36,843 nt of DNA from Lentisphaeraceae bacterium (GTDB lineage Bacteria > Verrucomicrobiota > Lentisphaeria > Lentisphaerales > Lentisphaeraceae): contig JAJPOQ010000095.1 of NCBI GenBank assembly GCA_021232515.1, positions 1 through 36,843 of the forward strand, read 5' to 3'. Within the stretch, counting starts at the first letter, position 1. Each line of letters starts with the position of its first letter. Both the position numbers and the translations under genes were made by a program. This document shows, in pieces, positions 1 to 7,716 of this stretch. The notes under the pieces are model-generated. The model was not told the origin of the DNA and did not search any database. It saw only the letters and a list, made by a program, of their open reading frames with translations.

Positions 1-2
1 AC

Positions 3-98
3 CAAAAGCTTAAAGAGGCTAAAATTCAAAGAAGAAAAGATAATCTCAACAAGAAAGACAAAGAAAGTAGCTATAATCTAGGAATCAAAAGCGCATAA
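3..98 (+). CDS. C-terminal fragment of a Lys-rich protein (partial)
   Basis: An open frame enters from the left edge (first full codon at base 3) and runs 31 codons to a TAA at 96-98. The visible tail is very rich in Lys, Glu, Asp and Asn and ends in GIKSA. The other two forward frames hit stops earlier or give less protein-like sequence, so this is probably the end of a real gene. It is too short and biased to assign a family. The next gene begins within about 130 bases, so they may share a transcript. Confidence 0.4.
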   Translation, partial: QKLKEAKIQRRKDNLNKKDKESSYNLGIKSA

Positions 99-228
99 TA
101 ATATTTCTTAGTTGCGTACTTTTAGATGAACCAAGACAGAAGAAGCGCACAAGTGGCTTGTCGTAAATTACTCAGAACTATTTAAAGACTATTTACAGAA
201 GGAAGAGTATAAAAAGTTAGCAGAAGCT

Positions 229-498
229 ATGCTTGAGACAGATAAAGAAGAGATCGCAGCTTTCGTGGCTATGTCTAAGCACTACTTAGTTAAGAAAGAT
301 TATGCTTTATGTCGTGAATGGGCCGATAAAGGTTTGGCGATTGACAGTGAAAATGTTCGTTTATTGTGTAATATCACGAGAACACACATCGAAGAAAACA
401 ATAAAAAAGAAGCACTGAAAGCGATGATCAACGTCGATAAGGTGACGACTAGCGACGAAGAGGCAGAAGAGCTAAGAAAGCTTTTACTGAGACTATGA
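229..498 (+). CDS. TPR-like small protein; 5' end uncertain, possible frameshift
   Basis: An 89-residue helical protein from the ATG at 229. It contains one clear TPR-like helix pair (about residues 20-60, with the pattern LVKKDYALCREWADKGLAID followed by a second repeat-like helix pair), which suggests a protein-interaction role. The frame stays open upstream to base 130 and reads as good coding sequence (KWLVVNYSELFKDYLQKEEY just before the ATG), but it has no ATG, GTG or TTG there and a TGA at 127-129. An ATG at 126 opens a different frame that stops at 183-185. A one-base shift just after that ATG would join the two into a protein of about 123 aa. Either the gene truly starts at 229, or there is a frameshift or sequence error. 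Its stop overlaps the next gene's start (ATGA at 495-498), so the two are translationally coupled. Confidence 0.6.
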   Translation: MLETDKEEIAAFVAMSKHYLVKKDYALCREWADKGLAIDSENVRLLCNITRTHIEENNKKEALKAMINVDKVTTSDEEAEELRKLLLRL

Positions 499-656
499 GT
501 AATAAAGACGAAAATCAGCAAGACGTAGAAGACTGGATAAACCAAGTCTACTACGGAAATTGCTGTAGCCACCCAGATGAAGATCAACAGGTGATAAATT
601 TAAACTCTTGTGATAAAAAGCCTGTAGAGAAAGACTCTAAGAAAGCTGAGAAATAA
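495..656 (+). CDS. 53-aa Cys-containing hypothetical protein
   Basis: A small acidic/lysine-rich protein starting with ATG at 495 inside the ATGA overlap with the preceding TPR-like gene and ending at TAA 654-656. It contains a tyrosine pair, a Cys-Cys pair followed closely by His (YYGNCCSH) and one more Cys about 16 residues on. These could bind metal or form disulfides, but three Cys and one His do not match a finger family I know. There is no signal peptide or membrane segment. The 4-base overlap and the coding-like composition argue that it is real. Its last 20 bases overlap the 3' end of the convergent HAD gene. No function can be assigned. Confidence 0.55.
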   Translation: MSNKDENQQDVEDWINQVYYGNCCSHPDEDQQVINLNSCDKKPVEKDSKKAEK

Positions 657-1356
657 CTTTTTTTAGTTGGGTTATATCAGGAATGTGAAAATCAGCATGC
701 TCATTTTCGAGTTCTGCAGGATTAATCCATACAGACGTTAATCCTGAATTATTAGCGCCAACTATATCAGCAGCTATACTATCCCCAACATGCATGGCTT
801 CAGAAGCTTGAACTCCTGCAAGCTTTAAAGCTTTACTAAAGATGCTCTTATAAGGCTTTTCTTCAGGTTCTTGACCACCGATGATAACATGGTCAACAAA
901 GTCTTTTATACTGACTCTTTCAACTTTTGGGACTTGAGAATAAACTGGGCCATTCGTTATCAAAACTAAAGTGTAGTTTTCCCTAAGCTTTACTATGAAC
1001 TCTTTAGCGCCATCAAAAAAGTCGAAGCATTCAATTCGAGAAGCATCATAGTATTCTCGAAGGTCACTTGCTTCTTGATATGATATTTCTTTTACAGAAT
1101 TATTTGGACTTCCAAGAGATTGAATCAGCTTAGTTCGAAAAGTTTCTTCGCAGGTAATAGGAAAGAAAATCGCTTTTTGCTCAGGAGTAAGGTCTTTGTA
1201 GATACCTTTCAAATAAGCATTTGAGAAGTTTGTTGCGTCGGTTTTAGAAGGGAAAAACTCGAGAGCTTTTTCAGCAAACTGTTCTTTGGCTACGATATTC
1301 GCTTTAGTTGTATCGCAGAGAGTTTCGTCGAGGTCTAGAAATATTGCTTTTAGCAT
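637..1356 (-). CDS. HAD-family phosphatase (YjjG / NANP-like)
   Basis: A 239-aa cytoplasmic haloacid dehalogenase-superfamily hydrolase. Motif I is DLDETL (nucleophile Asp8, acid/base Asp10), motif II is LITNG, the motif III Lys lies in EEKPYK, and motif IV is HVGDSIAADI. A helical cap of about 90 residues follows motif I, as in C1-cap HADs such as YjjG nucleotidase and N-acylneuraminate-9-phosphatase. These enzymes dephosphorylate small phosphorylated metabolites through an aspartyl-phosphate intermediate with Mg2+. The substrate cannot be read from sequence. The gene is monocistronic and convergent with the small-gene pair on its left; the gap to the next minus-strand gene upstream is only about 40 bases. 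Confidence 0.88.
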   Translation of the reverse strand: MLKAIFLDLDETLCDTTKANIVAKEQFAEKALEFFPSKTDATNFSNAYLKGIYKDLTPEQKAIFFPITCEETFRTKLIQSLGSPNNSVKEISYQEASDLREYYDASRIECFDFFDGAKEFIVKLRENYTLVLITNGPVYSQVPKVERVSIKDFVDHVIIGGQEPEEKPYKSIFSKALKLAGVQASEAMHVGDSIAADIVGANNSGLTSVWINPAELENEHADFHIPDITQLKKVISQLS

Positions 1357-1395
1357 AGAAGTAAGGTAGGGATAAGCTCCCTACCTATTAAAGGA

Positions 1396-3210
1396 TTACT
1401 TAGATACGGTAAAACTTGCGTTTGAACCGAGAACACATTTTAAAATCTGATTACCATAACTAGCTCTGACAACTTTGTTGTGGCCGTTATCTGCAGTGTA
1501 AGCAAGTAGAGAGTCATCTTTACTCAATGCGATAGAAGTGATGTTGCCAGACTCTGTGTACCAAGAAAATGCTTCATCAAGATCCCAAGAGATCTTACCT
1601 TCGACTTCAATTGAAGTATAGCAAATAAGTTGTTTGCCAGAAGAGTAGTAGAATCTTTCAGAATTGTTAGAGAAGGCGATGGTTCCAACATGGTTAGTTG
1701 ATACAGACTTAATCAATTTACCCTGGATGTCAAAAAGCTGAACAGTTTGAGTTTTTAGGCCGTAGTCTTGTGTTGAAGCTTTATTTTCAAATGTTAGACC
1801 AATAAATTTTCCATTTGGAGAGATACTTAGTTTCGGCTTTTGAGCTTTAGAAATAGTTGTTGGCAGTTTGAATGTTTTAAGAGCCTTACCTTTATTGCTT
1901 TTACCTTCCTCTTCAGAAAGATCGTAAAGGTAGATGTTAGATTGGTTAGCGAATGCGATGATGTGACTTTCTGAAATAGCCGCGGCTACACCATTATTGC
2001 CTCGTAGGCCAAATACCGGAGAACTGATACTCATGCTAGATTTGCGAGCAATTCTACCAAGGAAGTTTATGCCGTACTCGCCAGAAGGGTGAGTTGCTAA
2101 AGTTGATTTGATGTTTTTCTTGTTGATCAAGTTTCTTGAGCTTCTGCCTTTTAGACCTTCAGAAATACTAGCACTGTAAGCATCATATCTATTTGCTGTA
2201 GTGTTATCTCTGTAAAACTTCGCAAAGTCACCATCTATTTCACATCTGTCTAGAACTGTTACAGAGTTTTGAAGGTCAGCTTTTAGTGAACCATTGCTGT
2301 TAAATTGATAAAGACCAATTAGAAACTCACCATTGTCAGGTGCTACTGAGATCTGTCTTTTAGTATTTTTATTGATGTTTTTAGGTTGGTAGACGATCTG
2401 AGCTTTTGCAGCTTTAAGGTCCCAAATCAGTTGATTCATATAAATCTTAGAGAAGTCTTTATTAGAAGTTAGAGCATAAGTTCTAGTTTCTTTCATTGAA
2501 GCAAGAGATGAACCCGTCTTAGTATCGAATAAACGTTGGCTTAAACCATTTCTACCAGTAACGATTACTTTAGATCCATCAGGAGAAAGGTCAGAAAGGT
2601 TTGTGATAGTTTTGTTCCAAGTGAGAACGCGACCATATTTGTAAGATAATTTTCCGTTCTTCTTTTCTAGTTCAATCATCTGCATATTGAAGAAGAATGT
2701 TTTCCAGTCGTCAGATGCATCGAAAGCAGCGACTGTACGGTTTGAGTTTCTTGGATCAATTGTGATAGTTAGTAGGACTTTACCTTCGTTACCTTTCTCA
2801 AGGTTGTAGATAACTACTTTTTCAGAGTTGCTTGTAGCCAGCATAGATTTATCTGGGCTAAAAAGCATTCTATTTTGAACATTTGCTTTCTTCTTTAGAC
2901 CTTGGAAAAAGACAGGTTCTTCATTGCCAGCGATGTCATAAACATAGATACCGAAGTCTTTAGTTTGAGCAGCAAGCAGCTTACCGTCTTTCGAGAATTC
3001 AGCTGCAGTAGTGCCAGGCGCATATTCGTTTAGTAGTTTGACTTCAGTATTCTTGCGATTTAGAAGAATTAAATCAGTGCCGGCAATCGCTATATATTTT
3101 CCAGATGGATCGTAGACGGCAAAGTCGCCTCTATTACCATGTGTATTTTGTGCTAACCCTTGGAGGGTGGAAATAAAGAAACAGATAAGTAATAATGCTG
3201 GTCTTAACAT
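1396..3210 (-). CDS. Secreted WD40-like beta-propeller protein
   Basis: A 604-aa protein starting with a Sec signal peptide (hydrophobic core LLLICFFISTLQG, likely cleavage after LAQ near residue 21). The mature part has repeated propeller-like blades recognisable by motifs such as FSKDGKLLAAQ, FSPDKSMLATS, LSPDGSKVIVTG, ISPNGKFIGL and LSKDDSLLAYT, each followed by a strand ending in a VYD/IYN/LFD type motif. This is the WD40/YVTN-like beta-propeller pattern, used for protein or ligand binding in the periplasm. No enzymatic domain is visible. A good Shine-Dalgarno sequence (AGGAG on the minus strand, at 3218-3222) sits 7-8 bases before the ATG. Partner and role are unknown. Confidence 0.8.
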   Translation of the reverse strand: MLRPALLLICFFISTLQGLAQNTHGNRGDFAVYDPSGKYIAIAGTDLILLNRKNTEVKLLNEYAPGTTAAEFSKDGKLLAAQTKDFGIYVYDIAGNEEPVFFQGLKKKANVQNRMLFSPDKSMLATSNSEKVVIYNLEKGNEGKVLLTITIDPRNSNRTVAAFDASDDWKTFFFNMQMIELEKKNGKLSYKYGRVLTWNKTITNLSDLSPDGSKVIVTGRNGLSQRLFDTKTGSSLASMKETRTYALTSNKDFSKIYMNQLIWDLKAAKAQIVYQPKNINKNTKRQISVAPDNGEFLIGLYQFNSNGSLKADLQNSVTVLDRCEIDGDFAKFYRDNTTANRYDAYSASISEGLKGRSSRNLINKKNIKSTLATHPSGEYGINFLGRIARKSSMSISSPVFGLRGNNGVAAAISESHIIAFANQSNIYLYDLSEEEGKSNKGKALKTFKLPTTISKAQKPKLSISPNGKFIGLTFENKASTQDYGLKTQTVQLFDIQGKLIKSVSTNHVGTIAFSNNSERFYYSSGKQLICYTSIEVEGKISWDLDEAFSWYTESGNITSIALSKDDSLLAYTADNGHNKVVRASYGNQILKCVLGSNASFTVSK

Positions 3211-3250
3211 ATTTCACTCCTAATATACTAAGTTGGTATAAATACCGGTT

Positions 3251-3274
3251 TATGTTGAAATGCTTTTCAGCATA
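3251..3274. other. Hairpin between symporter and propeller gene
   Basis: TATGTTGAAA and TTTTCAGCATA form a stem of about 10 bp with one G-U pair and a small loop. It lies after the symporter operon (minus strand) and before the propeller gene. It has no clean T-run in the minus direction, so it is either a weak terminator or a processing/regulatory hairpin. A 12-base palindrome (GGTAT-AA-ATACC, 3235-3246) lies beside it, upstream of the propeller gene start, and could be an operator. Confidence 0.4.
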
Positions 3275-3323
3275 AAATAAAAATAAATTCAGTTCTTAAT
3301 TCTGTATTAATTCTTGCTCGATT

Positions 3324-4985
3324 TCAATTGTAAACTTTGAATTTGCCTTCTTTATATTTCCCTAAATATTCTTTGGTTTTCTTCCAAACAAATGGAGCTA
3401 AAAAGACACTTCCCAAAATGTTGGGAACGGCCATGCTGAGAAGGAGGTAGTCTGAAAAATCAATAATGTCAGATGCAGAGTTAATTGCACCAAAGAATAC
3501 AAATATGACAAAAATAATCCTAAACCCTATGACTGACTTGATCCCATTTCCAGCACCAGAAAGTTTGTCTACTAAGTATACCCAACCGCGTTCACCATAG
3601 TAGCACCAGGATATCATTGTCGAGTAAGCAAAGAGTAAGATGCATATCGTTAAGAGATATGGAAACCAAGTAATGACAGATCCAAAGGCATCTAAAGTCA
3701 TAATGGCACCTTTTTGTAGAGTTTGACCAGTAGAGTCAACATCAGCTGTCCACTTTCCAGTAATGATGACAACCATGGAAGTCATGAAACAGACAGCAAT
3801 AGTGTCTATTATTGGTCCGAGCATGGCAACTACACCTTCACGAACAGGTTCGTCAGTTTTGGCTGCAGCATGCACGATAGATGCACTACCAAGACCTGCT
3901 TCATTTGAAAAGGCTGCACGTTGAATACCTATGATCATAACCCCAACAATGCCACCAAATAAAGCGGTTGGGGAAAATGCATTTGTGAGTATTAAAGAAA
4001 TACTTGAGCCAACTTTATCGATGTGGTGGATGATTATGTATAATGCCGCAATGATATAAATTGCACACATAAGTGGTACTATTTTAGATGTTGCGTTGCC
4101 AATACGCTTAATACCGCCAAGGATTACAGCTCCAACAGAGAGTGCTAAGACTGCTCCAAAGATATATTTGAATGAGCCTTGATCAATAAAAGCTGCATCT
4201 GCTCCAAGTTTTTTAAGACTTAAGCCAACAGCACCCATAGCTTGGTTGCCTTGGAACATATTACCCGCTCCAATAGCACCTGCCATTAGAAGAATTGAGT
4301 ACATGACACCTAGAACCAAACCAAATGTCTTGAGGCCTTTATCTTTAAGTCCAATTTCGAGATAATACATAGGTCCGCCAGAAATAGACCCATCAGAGTT
4401 TTCTTGTCTAAAATACTGAGCAAGAGTGGCACTGCTAAATTTCGCACACATTCCAAATAGGGCTATGAACATCATCCAAAATACAGCGCCAGGGCCACCT
4501 GTTTGAATAGCTATGGCTACACCAGCGATATTACCTAAGCCGATTGTTGCTGATAAGGCACTTGTTAAGGCTTTGAAATGAGAAATTTCACCTTGATCAT
4601 TTGGATTATCATATTTACCTCGAACAACATCAACACCATGTTTTAATAGTCTAAAATTGATGAAACGGTAGTAGAATGAGAAAAAGATTGAACCAAGTGC
4701 TAGAAACGCAACTAAGAAATATATCTTGACCGTTTTCTTTGGTTCTTTTGGATCTATTAAGTTCCCATCGGCATCAATATTGTCGACTTGGATTGATCCA
4801 CCAGCTAAATCAAAGAATAGAATAGCTCCAATACTTTCATTAAAAGATGCGAGAAAGCTTTTTTCTTTTATAGCAGTTTCTTCTACTACTGGCTGTTCAA
4901 TTTTCTCTTCGTTAGCCGAGACACTAAATGTTAGTGTTAAGGAAAATAGAACGAGTAGAAACTGTTTCAGGAAAGTTTGTGGCAT
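3324..4985 (-). CDS. Sodium:alanine symporter family (AGCS) amino-acid transporter
   Basis: A 553-aa inner-membrane protein of the alanine/glycine:cation symporter family, which imports alanine or glycine with Na+ or H+. The family signature is clear in the stretch PGAVFWMMFIALFGMCAKF, followed by GPMYYLEIGL and later AFSNEAGLGSASIVHA. About ten hydrophobic segments follow residue 85. The N-terminus is longer than in the Bacillus or E. coli relatives: it begins with a signal-like helix (FLLVLFSLTLTFSVSA) and about 50 hydrophilic residues, including an acidic patch, before the first core helix. This is the last gene of a three-gene minus-strand operon and starts 7 bases after the zinc-ribbon protein. 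Confidence 0.93.
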   Translation of the reverse strand: MPQTFLKQFLLVLFSLTLTFSVSANEEKIEQPVVEETAIKEKSFLASFNESIGAILFFDLAGGSIQVDNIDADGNLIDPKEPKKTVKIYFLVAFLALGSIFFSFYYRFINFRLLKHGVDVVRGKYDNPNDQGEISHFKALTSALSATIGLGNIAGVAIAIQTGGPGAVFWMMFIALFGMCAKFSSATLAQYFRQENSDGSISGGPMYYLEIGLKDKGLKTFGLVLGVMYSILLMAGAIGAGNMFQGNQAMGAVGLSLKKLGADAAFIDQGSFKYIFGAVLALSVGAVILGGIKRIGNATSKIVPLMCAIYIIAALYIIIHHIDKVGSSISLILTNAFSPTALFGGIVGVMIIGIQRAAFSNEAGLGSASIVHAAAKTDEPVREGVVAMLGPIIDTIAVCFMTSMVVIITGKWTADVDSTGQTLQKGAIMTLDAFGSVITWFPYLLTICILLFAYSTMISWCYYGERGWVYLVDKLSGAGNGIKSVIGFRIIFVIFVFFGAINSASDIIDFSDYLLLSMAVPNILGSVFLAPFVWKKTKEYLGKYKEGKFKVYN

Positions 4986-4992
4986 GTGTAAT

Positions 4993-5730
4993 TTACTTTA
5001 GAGTTATGACTAGTTTACCATCTGAAATAGATAGCTTTTTGATTTGTTCTTTTATTTGACCGAGGTCGTCATCAACAGGAATCATCGATTTAAGTCTGTT
5101 GTAAACAAGATTTTCAGCACCGACATTTCCTGGTAGAGGAACTTTACCGTGAGTAGAACTAACAACTGAGAACTCAACACCAGAGTCGGTGTTTTCAAAA
5201 GCGAGTACGACTCCACAAGTTATATCGCGCTCAAAACCAAAAGCGTTCATTTGTGAACGGAGGTCAATTTTGATTTTATTGTCGTCATAAAAATCAAATA
5301 TTGCTTCTTTATGAGTAAGCGTACTGTCACCAGTTTGAGTTTTTTGGTTTTCAATAAACTGGTTTGTGAAGTAGTGAGAAACCCATTCTGGAGAAAGAGT
5401 GAGTCTCTTAGCTTTTTTGCCACCATTTTTGAAAGCGGTTAGTTGACCATATGCATATTTTGCATAGAGGACGAACTTCTTATTTGGTTTTTCAGGAAGA
5501 GCAGGTCCGCCATCCATAAACATAAATGCCAAACCACCAAAGATAACAACGCTCAGACCTAAAGATATAAGCTGTTTTATGGCATACTTGCTAAGCTTAA
5601 AGCCGCCACCTTTACCACCACTAGAAACCTTTGGTTTCATATCGTCCATGTTGAGCTTTGCGCCGCACTCACGGCAGAAAATTGCTCCCATCGGGCTTTT
5701 ACCACCACATTCAGTACATTGGATTTCCAT
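4993..5730 (-). CDS. Zinc-ribbon, single-pass membrane protein
   Basis: A 245-aa protein with an N-terminal zinc ribbon (Cys5-X2-Cys8 and Cys19-X2-Cys22 in CTECGG...CRECGAKL). A Gly/Lys/Ser linker and one transmembrane helix follow (about residues 54-72, LISLGLSVVIFGGLAFMFM). The C-terminal domain of about 170 residues is predicted to be extracytoplasmic and I do not recognise it. Such zinc-ribbon plus membrane-anchor proteins are common, with no single function. It sits 22 bases after the FmdB-type gene and 7 bases before the symporter, so it is probably co-transcribed. A link to the transporter is inferred from position only. Confidence 0.75.
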   Translation of the reverse strand: MEIQCTECGGKSPMGAIFCRECGAKLNMDDMKPKVSSGGKGGGFKLSKYAIKQLISLGLSVVIFGGLAFMFMDGGPALPEKPNKKFVLYAKYAYGQLTAFKNGGKKAKRLTLSPEWVSHYFTNQFIENQKTQTGDSTLTHKEAIFDFYDDNKIKIDLRSQMNAFGFERDITCGVVLAFENTDSGVEFSVVSSTHGKVPLPGNVGAENLVYNRLKSMIPVDDDLGQIKEQIKKLSISDGKLVITLK

Positions 5731-5752
5731 ATAGACCCCTTAGTCGATAGAA

Positions 5753-5998
5753 TTAAGATTGTTTTTTATTTTCGGATGGCTTCTTATCTTTCTTCTTATC
5801 GCTGTTATAACTTTTTGAACGATAGTCAGTTTGATAAAATCCAGATCCTTTAAAAAGTAAGCCAGCCCCGGCGCCGATAAGTCTTTTTAATGATTCTTTT
5901 TTACACTCGGGACATGTTTTAAGGTGTTCAGCACTCATTGTTTGAAGTGTTTCAAAGGTATGATCACAATTTTCACATTTATAATCGTATGTCGGCAT
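5753..5998 (-). CDS. FmdB-family zinc-ribbon protein
   Basis: An 81-aa protein beginning MPTYDYKCENCDHTFE, the hallmark of the FmdB/CxxC_CXXC_SSSS putative regulatory family. Two CXXC pairs (CENC and CPEC) form the zinc ribbon. A short GAGAGLLFKGSGFYQTDYRS segment typical of the family and a Lys-rich tail follow. The family is named after a gene near an amidase operon in Methylophilus; its molecular role is not settled. It is the first gene of the operon with the second zinc-ribbon protein and the amino-acid symporter, and its promoter region carries the inverted repeat described separately. Confidence 0.85.
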   Translation of the reverse strand: MPTYDYKCENCDHTFETLQTMSAEHLKTCPECKKESLKRLIGAGAGLLFKGSGFYQTDYRSKSYNSDKKKDKKPSENKKQS

Positions 5999-6055
5999 TT
6001 TTAATGTTTACCTTTAAATTACCAAAGTCTGAAGTTTAAGATATGCTGCAGTAAA

Positions 6056-6116
6056 AAGCTACAATTACCAGAAAAAATGTCAATGTCGACAAAATTTATT
6101 TGTCACTTTCTGGTAA
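6056..6116 (-). promoter_or_regulatory. FmdB operon promoter flanked by a 10-bp inverted repeat
   Basis: On the minus strand there is a perfect -35 TTGACA (plus 6078-6083), a 16-base spacer and a weak -10 TAGCTT (6056-6061), which would start transcription about 50 bases before the FmdB gene. A perfect inverted repeat, TTACCAGAAA (6065-6074) and TTTCTGGTAA (6107-6116), brackets the -35; the arms begin 42 bases apart, four helical turns. The left arm falls in the -35/-10 spacer. An inner 6-bp stem (GACAAA / TTTGTC, 6088-6104) lies between the arms. This looks like a two-site operator, but the binding protein is unknown. The remainder of the intergenic region, 6117-6245, is AT-rich and shows nothing I can name. 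Confidence 0.45.
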
Positions 6117-6245
6117 CATCTTTGTTGTAAGACGTGCTTGTGAATTAACTTATGCAAACTTTTGTGTGGCCTAATATACAAAAATATAAATAAAAATATT
6201 GGAAAAGTTACAGATACTAGGCATCTTTGATAGCCATGTTTATAC

Positions 6246-6273
6246 TTGCTCGCGGTCAGTCGCATACTATAGA
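6246..6273 (+). promoter_or_regulatory. Candidate promoter of tig-clpP-clpX
   Basis: TTGCTC (6246-6251), a 16-base spacer and TATAGA (6268-6273) form a fair sigma70-type promoter about 70 bases before the tig start. A small hairpin (TGGCA-TATT-TGCCA, 6287-6300) would lie in the leader. I see no heat-shock-type element. Confidence 0.35.
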
Positions 6274-6345
6274 TATAAGAATTTGCTGGCATATTTGCCA
6301 CCCGCGTAAGCAATGATTGAGTTTATTATAAGTTAAGGATTTAAA

Positions 6346-7698
6346 GTGAATAAAGAAGCTTTCAAAATCGATATCAAAGACATCGAAGAATGTCGCAAAG
6401 AAGTAAAAGTCGAAGTTCCACAACAAGAAGTTAGCGCAGCATACGATAAAAGTGTTGCTATGGTGAGACAACAGGTAAATCTTCCTGGTTTCCGCCAAGG
6501 TAAAGCGCCTAAGTCTCTTGTTATCAAAAGATTTGGTAAAGAGCTAGAAGATCAGGTTCGTCAGGATATCTTCAGAGCTGTTATGGAAAGCATCTTCGAA
6601 GATGAAGACAATGCACCAGTATCTCAGCCAGAAGTAGAGCAAGGTGAGATCTCAGCTAAGTCTGACTTCGAAATCACTCTTAAGTTCGACGTTAGCCCTA
6701 AGTTTGAACTTCCTGAGTATAAGTCTTTAGGACTTACTGTTGAAGAATTCAAAGCTGATGACAAAGAAATCGAAGCTGAGCTTGCTCAAGTTAAAGAGCG
6801 TTTCGGTAAACTAGAAGTAGTTGAAAGAGCTGCAGCTGAAGATGACTTCGTGAAGTGTACTTTCTCTGGTGAGATCAAAGATAACAAAGAAGAGATCCCT
6901 GAGTCAGCAAATGGCATTCTTTCTGGTGAAGATCGTTGGATCCCACTTAAAGAAACTAGCCTACTACCAGATGCACTTAAAAATCTTGACGGCAAAAAAG
7001 CTGGCGACGAAGTATCTTGGACAGCAACTTTTGCTGAAGATCACCCAGTAGACTTTCTTAAAGGTAAAGAAGTTGAGTACAAGTGTTCTGTAAATGAAGT
7101 TCACGGTCGTGTAATTCCTGAACTAGATGACGAACTAGCAAAACAAGCTGGTGCAGAAAGTGTTGAAGACCTTAAAGCTAAGACTGTTGAAGGTCTTGAA
7201 GCTAAATTCAATGCTGAAAAGCTAAACGAGAACAAAGAAGCAGCTCTAGAAAAACTTCTAGAAGGTTTCGAGTGTACTCTTCCTCCTACAGTTCTTGAGA
7301 ACGAAATTCACCGTATGATGCACACTCTTAAACATGAGAAGAACATCGAGCATGATTGTAACGATCACGCAGATCACGAGCATACAGAAGATTGTGGTCA
7401 CTCTGATGAAGACAAGGCTCAAGAAGCAGAGTTGAAGAAAGAAGCTGAAGAAAAAGCTCAAAAAGAGTTGAAAACACGCTTCCTTCTTAGCAAAATTGCC
7501 AAAGAAGAAGAAGTAAAAGTTGAAGAGTATGAACTTCAATACCAAATTTACATGATGGCTCAACAGTACAACGTTGATCCTAAAGTCTTCACAGAACAAT
7601 TGACTAAGAATGGTTCAATCAATGAATTCAAAGAGCAGATCCTAATCGACAAAGCTCTTGCTAAAGTTGTTGAACTAAGCACTTCAAAAGATAAATAA
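6346..7698 (+). CDS. tig: Trigger factor (ribosome-associated chaperone)
   Basis: A 450-aa trigger factor, which binds ribosomal protein L23 at the exit tunnel and shields nascent chains. The N-terminal ribosome-binding signature is present (LPGFRQGKAPKSLVIKRFG, about residues 46-64). An FKBP-like PPIase domain spans about residues 155-255, followed by the helical chaperone domain. The start is GTG at 6346, chosen because an AAGGA ribosome-binding site lies at 6335-6339. The unusual feature is a His/Cys-rich insertion at residues 336-352 (His336, Cys338, His341, His344, His346, Cys350, His352), followed by a charged Glu/Lys coiled stretch in the arm region; this makes the protein somewhat longer than the usual 430 or so residues. 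It is the first gene of the tig-clpP-clpX operon, a common bacterial arrangement. Confidence 0.96.
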   Translation: MNKEAFKIDIKDIEECRKEVKVEVPQQEVSAAYDKSVAMVRQQVNLPGFRQGKAPKSLVIKRFGKELEDQVRQDIFRAVMESIFEDEDNAPVSQPEVEQGEISAKSDFEITLKFDVSPKFELPEYKSLGLTVEEFKADDKEIEAELAQVKERFGKLEVVERAAAEDDFVKCTFSGEIKDNKEEIPESANGILSGEDRWIPLKETSLLPDALKNLDGKKAGDEVSWTATFAEDHPVDFLKGKEVEYKCSVNEVHGRVIPELDDELAKQAGAESVEDLKAKTVEGLEAKFNAEKLNENKEAALEKLLEGFECTLPPTVLENEIHRMMHTLKHEKNIEHDCNDHADHEHTEDCGHSDEDKAQEAELKKEAEEKAQKELKTRFLLSKIAKEEEVKVEEYELQYQIYMMAQQYNVDPKVFTEQLTKNGSINEFKEQILIDKALAKVVELSTSKDK

Positions 7699-7716
7699 TT
7701 ACGGGGCGAATTAGCT

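Noticed and set aside
6251..6306. Long-range pairing CGCGG / CCGCG before tig
   Set aside because: The arms bracket the predicted -10, so they would not both be in the transcript; five bases can pair by chance.
6080..6527. Minus-strand reading frames upstream of and inside tig
   Set aside because: They overlap the promoter region and the tig gene, have no ribosome-binding site, and their translations look like random Phe/Cys/His-rich sequence.
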